Assembly (NCBI GenBank): GCA_041393535.1
Contig: JAWKJY010000003.1
Coordinates: 434,001-498,000, forward strand
Source of the DNA: JAWKJY01 sp041393535
GTDB taxonomy: Bacteria; Actinomycetota; Thermoleophilia; Gaiellales; Gaiellaceae
DNA: 64,000 bases
Reading direction: 5' to 3'
Shown here piece after piece: positions 1 to 6,865 of this stretch. The notes beneath the pieces were generated by a model that was not told the origin of the DNA, made no database searches, and saw only the letters and a list, made by a program, of their open reading frames with translations. Position numbers and translations under genes: made by a program. The stretch's first letter is position 1, and each line of letters starts with the position of its first letter.

Positions 1-1
1 T

Positions 2-454
2 CGACGGCGTGACGCTCTCCCGCCCGACGAGGTCGATCGCCACCTCGCGCGCTACACCCCGCCGCTCGAGCCCGCCTGGGACGGGTCGCACCTGGCGTTC
101 GCGTGGCAGTTCCTGCGCGCGCAGATGCAGTACTGGCCGTGGTACGACCAGACCCGGCGAGCGATCCGCCGGGTGGAGCCGCTCTCCACCGAGGCGCAGC
201 ACACCTGGGTCGTCGAGCTGCTGAAGAGCGGGCACACCTACCCGCTCGCATACCGGGCCGCGTTCGCGTACCCGACGCGCGAGCGCCTGCCGCTGCTCCG
301 GACGCGCTCCCTCTTCGCCGCCGTGGCCGGCGACATGCTCGCGCCCTACGCCGCCGAGGCGGCCGCGCTCGCCGGCGACGCGCGGCCGCTCGACCTGCCG
401 GAGGACGCCGCGGCCCAGGCCGCTGCGATCGCGGCGTTCCTCGACGGCGCGTAG
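2..454 (+). CDS. C-terminal part of an alpha/beta-hydrolase-like protein (5' truncated)
   Basis: The reading frame is open from the window edge to a TAG at 452-454, giving about 150 residues of a protein whose start lies outside the window. The visible part has a run Y-T-P-P-L-E-P-x-W-D-G-S-H-L followed by W-x-F-L-R-x-Q and Y-W-P-W-Y. This resembles the cap/C-terminal region of alpha/beta-fold hydrolases found in catabolic clusters. No nucleophile elbow can be seen because the N-terminal half is missing. A separate 79-base gap with a strong Shine-Dalgarno precedes the next gene. The family assignment is by pattern recall and is moderate; the coding call itself is firm from codon composition. 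Confidence 0.6.
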   Translation, partial: RRRDALPPDEVDRHLARYTPPLEPAWDGSHLAFAWQFLRAQMQYWPWYDQTRRAIRRVEPLSTEAQHTWVVELLKSGHTYPLAYRAAFAYPTRERLPLLRTRSLFAAVAGDMLAPYAAEAAALAGDARPLDLPEDAAAQAAAIAAFLDGA

Positions 455-533
455 GCCGGCGGCTCGCCGGGGGCCGCCCGCGCTACCCTCTGTCCCCCGG
501 CCGGCAGCCGGATGCCACGAGCGAGGAGGAGCT

Positions 534-1100
534 GTGCCGCCACTGAAGCGGGTCGCCCGGGACGAGCTCCCGGCAGACCTCGTCCCGATCCACGACCTCT
601 GCATGCGCGACGCGGGCGAGGCGGACTTCGTCGAGGTCGGCGCGAACGCGCCGGAGCTGATCGACTGGTACTTCAACAGCTTCTACAAGACCGTCTTCTA
701 CGAGGGGCGCGTCGACGTCAGGACGAAGGAGCTCCTGCGCCTGAAGCTGTCGAAGACGCACGGCTGCCACTTCTGAAACACCGTCAACACCGTCTCGGCG
801 AGACGGTACGGCATCACCGACGCGCAGATCGAGGCGCTGCTCGACGACGTCGACTCGGACGTCTTCTCCCCGCGCGACCGCGCCGTCCTTCGGCTCGCGG
901 AGCAGATGGAGCTGACGAACCAGGACGGCTACCTCACCGACGAGCTCCGCGACGAGCTGCAGCAGCACTTCGGCGACGGCGAGATCTTCGAGCTCGGCAT
1001 GACGGCCGGGATCCTCTGCGGGATGGCGAAGTTCATCTTCTGCTTCGACCTCGTCACGCGGGAGCTGACCTGCCCGATGCGCAAGGGCCCGGCCGCGTGA
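534..1100 (+). CDS. Carboxymuconolactone decarboxylase/AhpD-like selenoprotein (in-frame TGA = Sec81)
   Basis: Predicted 188-residue thiol/selenol oxidoreductase of the CMD/AhpD fold. The GTG start at 534 follows a GAGGAGGAG ribosome site. The frame meets TGA at 774-776 and continues, with identical codon bias, to TGA 1098-1100. The residues before and after the stop form one family motif, K-T-H-G-C-H-F-[TGA]-N-T-V-N-T. In AhpD-like proteins this is a CxxC redox pair, so the TGA replaces the second cysteine (Cys78, Sec81). A perfect 8-bp hairpin with a GGC loop lies 12 bases after the TGA, where bacterial SECIS elements sit. CMD/AhpD-like selenoproteins with a U in the redox pair are known. 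The last bases overlap the following amidase start (GTGA), so translation probably does run through. The alternative is an 80-residue truncated pseudogene. No Sec machinery is visible in the window. Confidence 0.85.
789..807 (+). promoter_or_regulatory. SECIS-like hairpin downstream of the in-frame TGA
   Basis: Arms ACCGTCTC (789-796) and GAGACGGT (800-807) pair perfectly around the triloop GGC (797-799). The loop begins 20 bases after the TGA at 774-776. Published bacterial SECIS models require a small apical loop with G in its first two positions and a UGA-to-loop distance of roughly 16-37 bases; both are met. The hairpin is inside the coding sequence and still encodes a sensible peptide. 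Confidence 0.8.
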
Positions 1101-2425
1101 GCGACGCGATCGGCCTGCGCTTCGCGGAGCTGCGCCGGCGGCTCGACGCGCGCGAGCTGCGCGTCGTCGACCTCGTCGAGCAGCACCTCGGACGCATCGA
1201 GGCGCTCGCCGATCTGCACGCCTACACGCTCGTCGACGCCGACGGCGCCCGCGCGGCGGCAGCGGCGGCGGACCGGGAGCTCGACGCGGGCGCCCACCGG
1301 GGTCCGCTGCACGGCATCCCGATCGGGGTCAAGGAGGCGTGGGAGGTCGAAGGCCTGCCGGCGACGAACGGGAGCCCGGCCTTCGCCGGCCACGTGGCCG
1401 AGAGGGACGCCACCGTGGTCGCGCGCCTGCGGGCCGGCGGCGCGGTCGTCCTCGGCATGCAGGCGATGTCCGAGAACGCGATCGGCGACCTGCACCGCGA
1501 CGGGCCGGGGGCGACCGGGCGCAACCCGCGCCACCCCGACTACGTCTCGACGGGGTCGTCGAGCGGCAGCGCGGCGGCGACCGCCGCCGGGCTGGCGGTC
1601 GTCTCGCTGGGCTCGGACGGCGGCGGCTCCGTCCGCGGCCCCGCCGCCGCGGCGGGCGTCGTCGGGCTCAAGCCGACGGAGACGCTCCTGCCCGCGGACG
1701 GCGGGTACGCGTGGACGTTCTCGATGTCGACCGCCGGGCTGCTCGCGCGCGAGGTGGCGGCGATCGAGGCGGCGTTCGGGCCACTCGCCGAGACGGCCCC
1801 GGCCGCGCCCCGGTCCGAGGCCCCGCGCCTCGCCGCCCTGCACCCGGACGACCTCGGCGAGCTCGCGCCCGGCATCGCCGCGGCCTACCGCGAGGCGCTC
1901 GCTGCCTACCGGGCCGCAGGCGCGACGATCGTCGAGGCCCCGTTCGTCGACCTCGCGAGCGCGGGGCCGGCCTGGTTCGCGCGGATGCGGGAGCTCGCGC
2001 ACGCGCACGAGCTGACGCTGCTCGAGCGGCGGGCGCGCTACTCGGAGGCGATGCGCGGGTTCCTGGCCGCGGCCGCGGCGACGCCGCTCGCCGAGTACGC
2101 GGCGTCGTTCGCGACCGCCGACCGGCTGCGCGCCGCGGTCGACCGCGTCCTCGCCGACGTCGACGCGCTGCTCACCCCGGCGACCCCGACCCCGGGACTG
2201 CGCTGGGAGGAATGGCCCTCCGAGCTCGTGTTCCCGTGGTACCGGTTCTGCTTCCCGTTCAACCTGACGGGGCACCCGGGGCTGACGCTGCCGTGGGCGC
2301 TCGACCCGGCCGGCCTGCCGCTCGCGGTGACGCTCGTCGGACGCCACGGGACGGACGAGGCGCTGCTCGCGCTCGGCGCCTGGTGCGAGGCGCGCGGCTC
2401 GTTCGACCCGACGCCCGTGCCCTGA
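1097..2425 (+). CDS. Amidase-signature family hydrolase
   Basis: A 442-residue amidase-signature enzyme that hydrolyses amide bonds through a Ser-cisSer-Lys triad. The Lys lies in H-G-I-P-I-G-V-K-E-A-W, the cis-Ser in S-T-G-S-S-S-G-S-A-A, and the nucleophile Ser in G-S-D-G-G-G-S-V-R-G-P-A. The triad is therefore complete and the length is normal for the family. The GTG start overlaps the selenoprotein's stop by four bases, which implies translational coupling. The gene is probably cytoplasmic, with no signal peptide. Its place directly before a molybdenum hydroxylase operon suggests that an amide substrate or product belongs to the same catabolic route. The actual substrate cannot be read from the sequence. 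Confidence 0.9.
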   Translation: MSDAIGLRFAELRRRLDARELRVVDLVEQHLGRIEALADLHAYTLVDADGARAAAAAADRELDAGAHRGPLHGIPIGVKEAWEVEGLPATNGSPAFAGHVAERDATVVARLRAGGAVVLGMQAMSENAIGDLHRDGPGATGRNPRHPDYVSTGSSSGSAAATAAGLAVVSLGSDGGGSVRGPAAAAGVVGLKPTETLLPADGGYAWTFSMSTAGLLAREVAAIEAAFGPLAETAPAAPRSEAPRLAALHPDDLGELAPGIAAAYREALAAYRAAGATIVEAPFVDLASAGPAWFARMRELAHAHELTLLERRARYSEAMRGFLAAAAATPLAEYAASFATADRLRAAVDRVLADVDALLTPATPTPGLRWEEWPSELVFPWYRFCFPFNLTGHPGLTLPWALDPAGLPLAVTLVGRHGTDEALLALGAWCEARGSFDPTPVP

Positions 2426-2456
2426 GCTCGCGGGCCGACCGCCCGCCGTCGCGTTG

Positions 2457-2472
2457 GACCGACCGGTCGGTC
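2457..2472. promoter_or_regulatory. 16-bp perfect palindrome, probable TetR-type operator
   Basis: GACCGACCGGTCGGTC is its own reverse complement. It sits in the 122-bp gap between the amidase and the molybdenum hydroxylase genes, about 75 bp before the next start. Palindromes of the ACCGACCGGTCGGT form are typical of TetR-family operators in high-GC actinobacteria. No tetR gene is in this window, so the regulator is unknown. Confidence 0.55.
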
Positions 2473-2496
2473 GGAGAGCCTGGCGGAAGTCTGTCC

Positions 2497-2505
2497 ATTG
2501 TATGC
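2497..2505 (+). promoter_or_regulatory. ATTGTATGC motif (shared AT-rich site or -10 region)
   Basis: A rare AT-rich nonamer upstream of the molybdenum hydroxylase operon. The same nonamer occurs in reverse orientation before the GntR gene (37527-37535), and a relative (AATGTATAC, reverse strand) precedes the ABC transporter operon at 10188-10196. It could be half of a GntR/FCD operator. Equally, TATGCT at 2501-2506 could be a sigma-70 -10 element. Confidence 0.35.
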
Positions 2506-2547
2506 TCGTCCCCTCACCGCGAACCGAGGGAGGGCCGAGCCATTAGC

Positions 2548-4962
2548 GTGACCGACGCCCCGGCGGGCAAGAACGTCGGCTCCCGGCAGAGGAAGCTCAA
2601 GGGCGACCTCTTCCTGACCGGCAGGGCCACGTACTTCAACGACATCACCGTCCCGAACGTGGCGCACGCGGCCGTGAAGCGCTCGCCTCACGCGCACGCG
2701 CGCATCGTGTCGATCGACACGAGCCGCGCGGCCGCCGCACCGGGCGTCCTGGCCGTCCTCGTCGGGGAGGAGGCGAAGGAGCTCCACAACCCGATCCCGT
2801 ACTTCATCGACCCCGCCGTGTTCGGCGGCAAGTCGCCGCCGGTCTACTGCCTCGCGGTCGGCAAGGTGAAGTACTGGGGCCAGCCCGTGGCGGCCGTCGT
2901 CGCCGAGACGCCGGGCGACGCCCAGGCCGCGCTCGACCTGATCGACGTCCAGTACGAGGTGCTCGAGCCCGTCGTCGACGCCGACCGGGCGCTCGAGCCC
3001 GGGTCCCCGCGCGTGAACGACGACTGGGACGACAACCTCGTGATCGAGATCCCGTTCGTCGAGGGCGACTGCGACGCGGCCTTCGACGGCGCCGAGCACG
3101 TGATCGAGGGCGAGTTCCGCATGGGCCGCAACTCGACGCAGCCGATCGAGACCCGCGGCAACCTCGCCGTCTGGGCGCCCGACGGGTCGCTGACCTTCTA
3201 CGGCGCGATCCAGAACCCGCACCCGCTGCGCATGCACCTCTCGCAGACGCTCGGCATCCCCGAGACGAAGATCCGGGTGATCGCCCCGAACGTCGGCGGC
3301 GGCCTCGGCCTGAAGATGCACGGGCACCCCGAGGAGACGCTCGTCTGCGTGCTCGCGAAGCGCATCGGCCGCCCCGTCAAGTGGCTGGAGGACCGTCGCG
3401 AGACGCTGCTGATCGGCGGGATCGAGAACGTCCAGCGCTACAAGATCGCCTTCGACTCGACCGGGAGGATCACGGCGCTCCAGAACCGGATCGTCGCGAA
3501 CGTCGGCAACCTCACCTCGGCGCCGGGCTGGGGCATGGCCTTCCTGATGGGCCTCTCGTATCCGACGGGCTACAAGGTGGCGAACACGGACGTCGGCGTG
3601 AAGGTCGTCACGACGAACAAGGGCGTCTGGAACGCGATCCGCGGCTACGGCAAGCAGGGCACGAACCCCGTGATGGAGCGGATGGTCGACGCGATCGCCC
3701 ACAGGCTCGGCCTCGACCCGGTCGAGGTGCGCCGGCGCAACCTGATCGAGAAGCACGAGTTCCCGTACCCGACGAACTCCGGCCTCAACATCGACTCGGG
3801 CGACTACCACGGCGCGCTCGACAAGATCTGCGAGTGGCTCGACTACGACAACCTCCGCGCCGAGCAGCAGCGCCTGCTCGAGGAGGAGGGCCGCTACATG
3901 GGCATCGGGCTCGTCTTCGAGCTGACGCCCGAGTCGGCGGACATCCCCGGCACGATCGTCGGCGGCTTCGACACCTGCACCGTGAAGATGGACCCGCAGG
4001 GGAACGTCACGGTCCTGACCGGCGTGACCAGCCCCGGCTCGGGCAACGAGACGGGCATCGCGCAGATCGTCGCCGACGAGCTCGGCGTCGACGTCGAGGG
4101 CATCTCGGTGATCCAGGGCGACACGGACTCCTGCCCGTACGGCTTCGGCAACTACTCGGGCCGCTCGATGGTCACGGGCGGCGGCTCCGCCGTCCTCGCC
4201 TCCCGCGACGTCGCCGACAAGCTGAAGAAGACGGCCGCGATCCTGCTCGAGGCCGGCGAGAGCGACGTCCAGCTCGTGAACGGCATGGCCTCCGTGGTGG
4301 GCGCCCCCGAGAAGGCGATCCCGATCCCGCAGGTCGCGTTCACGGTCTACACGCTGAACTTCGCGATCCCCGGCATCCCGGAGGCCCCGCTCGAGGCCAC
4401 GCGCGTCTACAAGCCGCAGAACATCCGGCACACACCGGACGAGAAGGGCCGGATCCAGCCGTACCCGACGTACTCGTTCGCCGTCCACGCGGCGGTCGTC
4501 GAGGTCGACGTCGAGACCGGCAAGACGACGTTCCAGCGCATCGGCTGCGTCCACGACTGCGGCACGATGATCAACCCGACGCTGATCGAGGGCCAGATGG
4601 CGGGCGCGCTCGTGATGGGCATCGGCCACGGCATCTCCGAGGAGATCCGCTACGACGACCAGGGCGTGAACCAGTCGAACCGGCTCAAGACGTACCTCCT
4701 GCCGCGCGCGGGCGACGTGACGAGCATCGAGATGATCCACCAGGTCACGCCGAGCCCGTTCACGATCCTCGGCAACAAGGGCGCGGGCGAGGCCGGTGTC
4801 GGTGGCGGCATGGGGCTCGTCCTCTCCGCCGTGAACGACGCGATCCGGCCGCTCGGCGCGGCCGTCGAGTCGTTGCCGGTGACGCCCGAGACGGTGCTCC
4901 GCGCGATCCGCGCGGCGGGCCACGGGCCCGGCGCCACCCAGCCCAACTGGCCGCACGCCTAG
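2548..4962 (+). CDS. Xanthine dehydrogenase-family molybdenum hydroxylase, large Mo-binding subunit
   Basis: An 804-residue catalytic subunit that binds Mo-molybdopterin cytosine dinucleotide and hydroxylates carbon centres, usually in N-heterocycles, purines, aldehydes or CO. Family marks are N-V-G-G-G-L-G-L-K (cofactor loop, about residue 250), A-I-R-G-Y-G-K-Q-G (arginine loop), and the catalytic Glu in K-G-A-G-E-A-G-V-G-G-G near the C terminus. The AYxCSFR selenyl-cysteine loop of true form I CO dehydrogenase is absent, so this is not CoxL proper. The GTG start at 2548 keeps the usual N terminus; its GGAGGG is 13 bases away. An ATT six bases earlier (2542) has better spacing, so the exact start is uncertain. 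It forms an operon with the FAD and iron-sulfur subunits, in the order L-M-S. Confidence 0.92.
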   Translation: MTDAPAGKNVGSRQRKLKGDLFLTGRATYFNDITVPNVAHAAVKRSPHAHARIVSIDTSRAAAAPGVLAVLVGEEAKELHNPIPYFIDPAVFGGKSPPVYCLAVGKVKYWGQPVAAVVAETPGDAQAALDLIDVQYEVLEPVVDADRALEPGSPRVNDDWDDNLVIEIPFVEGDCDAAFDGAEHVIEGEFRMGRNSTQPIETRGNLAVWAPDGSLTFYGAIQNPHPLRMHLSQTLGIPETKIRVIAPNVGGGLGLKMHGHPEETLVCVLAKRIGRPVKWLEDRRETLLIGGIENVQRYKIAFDSTGRITALQNRIVANVGNLTSAPGWGMAFLMGLSYPTGYKVANTDVGVKVVTTNKGVWNAIRGYGKQGTNPVMERMVDAIAHRLGLDPVEVRRRNLIEKHEFPYPTNSGLNIDSGDYHGALDKICEWLDYDNLRAEQQRLLEEEGRYMGIGLVFELTPESADIPGTIVGGFDTCTVKMDPQGNVTVLTGVTSPGSGNETGIAQIVADELGVDVEGISVIQGDTDSCPYGFGNYSGRSMVTGGGSAVLASRDVADKLKKTAAILLEAGESDVQLVNGMASVVGAPEKAIPIPQVAFTVYTLNFAIPGIPEAPLEATRVYKPQNIRHTPDEKGRIQPYPTYSFAVHAAVVEVDVETGKTTFQRIGCVHDCGTMINPTLIEGQMAGALVMGIGHGISEEIRYDDQGVNQSNRLKTYLLPRAGDVTSIEMIHQVTPSPFTILGNKGAGEAGVGGGMGLVLSAVNDAIRPLGAAVESLPVTPETVLRAIRAAGHGPGATQPNWPHA

Positions 4963-4978
4963 GACGGAGACCAACGAG

Positions 4979-5833
4979 ATGATCAGCAAGCGGTTCGAGT
5001 ACCACACGCCGCACAGCGTCGAGCAGGCGGTCGGCCTGCTCGCGGAGAAGAACGGCGAGGCGGTCGTGCTGGGCGGCGGCACCTGGGTCGTGCCCGACAT
5101 GACCCACGGCACGATCACGCCCGGGCACGTCGTCGACCTGCGCCGGGCCGGGCTCGACGGGATCGAGGCCGAGGCCGGCGGCCTCCGGATCGGCGCCACG
5201 GCGACGTACACGCAGATCCTCGAGTCCGAGCTCGTCCGCGAGCGAGCGCCGGCGCTGCACGCGCTCGCCGTCGGGATCACCGGGGGCGCGCAGCTGCGCA
5301 ACCAGGCGACCATGGGCGGGGGCGTCTGCTACGCGCTCCCGTCCGCCGACCCGCACGGCGCGCTCGTCGCGCTCGGGGCCCGCTACCGGCTGGCCTCGAA
5401 GGGCGGCGTCCGCGAGGTCGACGCCGAGTCGTTCTACACCGGCGTCCAGCAGTCCGTGCTCCAGCCGGGCGAGCTCCTGACGGACATCATCGTCCCGGAG
5501 CAGCCGGCGGGCTCGCGGCAGGGCTACTACAAGTTCAAGCTCTGCGAGTCGAGCTGGCCGATCGTGACGGCCTGCGCCGTCGTCGTCGTCGACGGGTCGG
5601 GGACGGTCACGTCCGCACGGGTCGCGGTCGGCGGCGCGAGCGAGACGCCGTACCTCGTCGACACGGCGGGGATCGTCGGGGCGACGCTCGGCCCCGAGCA
5701 GGCAGCGGTCGTCGCGGCGGCGGCCGAGGCCGCGTGCGCGAGGCCGTACGGCGACCCGCTCGCGAGCGGGGAGTACCGGAAGATGATCGCCGGGGCGATC
5801 GCGAAGCGCGCGCTGCTGGCGGCGGCGGGCTAG
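4979..5833 (+). CDS. Molybdenum hydroxylase FAD-binding subunit
   Basis: A 284-residue medium subunit that carries electrons from the iron-sulfur subunit to an external acceptor through FAD. The N-terminal FAD loop A-V-V-L-G-G-G-T-W-V-V-P and the second FAD loop R-N-Q-A-T-M-G-G-G-V-C-Y-A-L-P-S-A-D-P-H (around residues 100-120) match the CO dehydrogenase flavoprotein/XdhB family. A C-terminal four-helix CO_deh_flav_C-like region follows. It starts at ATG 17 bases after the large subunit, behind a GGAGA site, and is followed 14 bases later by the small subunit, so the three are co-transcribed. Confidence 0.92.
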   Translation: MISKRFEYHTPHSVEQAVGLLAEKNGEAVVLGGGTWVVPDMTHGTITPGHVVDLRRAGLDGIEAEAGGLRIGATATYTQILESELVRERAPALHALAVGITGGAQLRNQATMGGGVCYALPSADPHGALVALGARYRLASKGGVREVDAESFYTGVQQSVLQPGELLTDIIVPEQPAGSRQGYYKFKLCESSWPIVTACAVVVVDGSGTVTSARVAVGGASETPYLVDTAGIVGATLGPEQAAVVAAAAEAACARPYGDPLASGEYRKMIAGAIAKRALLAAAG

Positions 5834-5847
5834 AGGGGAGACGACGC

Positions 5848-6327
5848 ATGAGCGACAAGGTTCCCGTCCGGGTCACGATCAACGGCCAGGAGCGCGCGGC
5901 CGAGGTCGACCCTCGCCGCCTCCTGGTCGAGGCGATCCGCGAGGACTTCGGCCTCCCCGGCACGCACATCGGCTGCCTCACCGGCGACTGCGGCGCGTGC
6001 ACCTGCGAGGTGGACGGCCAGATCACGAAGACCTGCATGGTGCTGGCGGTCCAGGCCGACGGCAGCGACATCACGACGATCGAGGGCCTCGCGAACGGCG
6101 AGGAGCTCCACCCGATCCAGCAGGCGTTCTGGGACGAGTACGGCTTCCAGTGCGGCTACTGCCTGCCCGGGATGCTGTTCTCGGCGAAGGACCTGCTGGA
6201 GCAGAACCCGAGCCCGAGCGAGGACGAGATCCGCTACGCCATCAACGGCACGCTCTGCCGCTGCACGGGCTACGACAACATCGTCAAGTCGATCGCCACC
6301 GCCGCGAAGCGGATGGCGAGCGCCTGA
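5848..6327 (+). CDS. Molybdenum hydroxylase small subunit, two [2Fe-2S] clusters
   Basis: A 159-residue iron-sulfur subunit. The plant-ferredoxin-type domain carries G-C-L-T-G-D-C-G-A-C-T-C (Cys ligands C-x4-C-x2-C) and a distal Cys in K-T-C-M-V. The all-helical domain carries C-G-Y-C-L-P-G and C-R-C-T-G-Y, the second cluster. All eight expected cysteines are present. It passes electrons from the Mo site to the FAD subunit. ATG at 5848 is preceded by GAGGGGAGA. Confidence 0.95.
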   Translation: MSDKVPVRVTINGQERAAEVDPRRLLVEAIREDFGLPGTHIGCLTGDCGACTCEVDGQITKTCMVLAVQADGSDITTIEGLANGEELHPIQQAFWDEYGFQCGYCLPGMLFSAKDLLEQNPSPSEDEIRYAINGTLCRCTGYDNIVKSIATAAKRMASA

Positions 6328-6343
6328 CCGGGAGGAGCGCGCC

Positions 6344-6682
6344 GTGCTCTGGATGTTCCACGCGAAGCCCACGCGCCCGGAGGGCATCTCGAACACCGAC
6401 TGGTACACCGTCCGCCACGCGGAGAGCGTCGCGACCCGCGAGGCGATGAAGGCCGGCGTGTTCAAGGGCTGCTACAAGGTCGCCGGGAAGGACGAGGTGA
6501 TCGGCCTGATCGAGGTCGAGAGCTTCGACCAGATGGACCAGGCGATCTACTCGCTGCCGGTCTGGCTGCAGGGGCTGGAGGGCAACGTCGAGCTCACCTG
6601 GACGCCGCTCCGCCCCTACGAGAACTGGGGCGAGCAGCTCGACGGCATCGTCGCCGGGCTCGGGACGACGTACAAGGCCTGA
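6344..6682 (+). CDS. Muconolactone delta-isomerase-like small protein
   Basis: A 112-residue dimeric alpha+beta barrel-type protein resembling the muconolactone isomerase family. It has an N-terminal strand ending in a Pro-rich turn, a helix with repeated A-x-E-S-V-A-x-x-E, G-C-Y-K-V-A-G-K-D-E-V and E-V-E-S-F-D-Q-M-D, then S-L-P-V-W. Family members catalyse lactone isomerisation in the beta-ketoadipate pathway, but many homologues lie in unrelated catabolic operons, so the reaction is not assigned. GTG start with GGGAGGAG upstream, 16 bases after the iron-sulfur subunit. It is the last gene of the operon, followed by the hairpin of repeat copy A. Confidence 0.7.
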   Translation: MLWMFHAKPTRPEGISNTDWYTVRHAESVATREAMKAGVFKGCYKVAGKDEVIGLIEVESFDQMDQAIYSLPVWLQGLEGNVELTWTPLRPYENWGEQLDGIVAGLGTTYKA

Positions 6683-6698
6683 GTCTCCGGGGGAAGCG

Positions 6699-6846
6699 CC
6701 TGGGGGGAGAAGCTCGCGCTTCTCCCCCCAGGGCCCCCCTCGTCGCGCCAGGCGGCTGGCCCTCGGGCTCCCGCCTGCCGCCTCCATTCGGCGCCATCTC
6801 CGAGCTGGCGTTCTCGTCGGAGGACAGCAAGCTGCCCTCCTCCGCG
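6699..6846 (+). repeat. Dispersed intergenic repeat, copy A (terminator-like hairpin plus second hairpin)
   Basis: Fills the gap between two convergent genes. The first hairpin has arms CTGGGGGGAGAAGC (6700-6713) and GCTTCTCCCCCCAG (6718-6731) around TCGC. About 75 bases follow, then a second imperfect hairpin near 6819-6840 with cores CAGC/GCTG and GGAGG/CCTCC. Three other copies with the same order of blocks occur in this window. The first hairpin probably terminates the upstream operon. No T-tract follows it. Confidence 0.8.
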
Positions 6847-6865
6847 ACGTCCCCGGGGCGACGCT

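Noticed and set aside
774..776. Reading the TGA as an ordinary stop giving an 80-residue protein
   Set aside because: The downstream frame keeps codon bias and completes the CMD fold; the hairpin and redox-motif position fit selenocysteine better.
2038..5313. A 1,091-codon open frame antisense to the molybdenum hydroxylase genes
   Set aside because: Composition is that of a codon-bias shadow, and the plus-strand proteins have clear family motifs throughout.
2548..6327. True aerobic CO dehydrogenase (coxLMS)
   Set aside because: Gene order L-M-S differs from coxMSL and the AYxCSFR active-site loop is missing from the large subunit.
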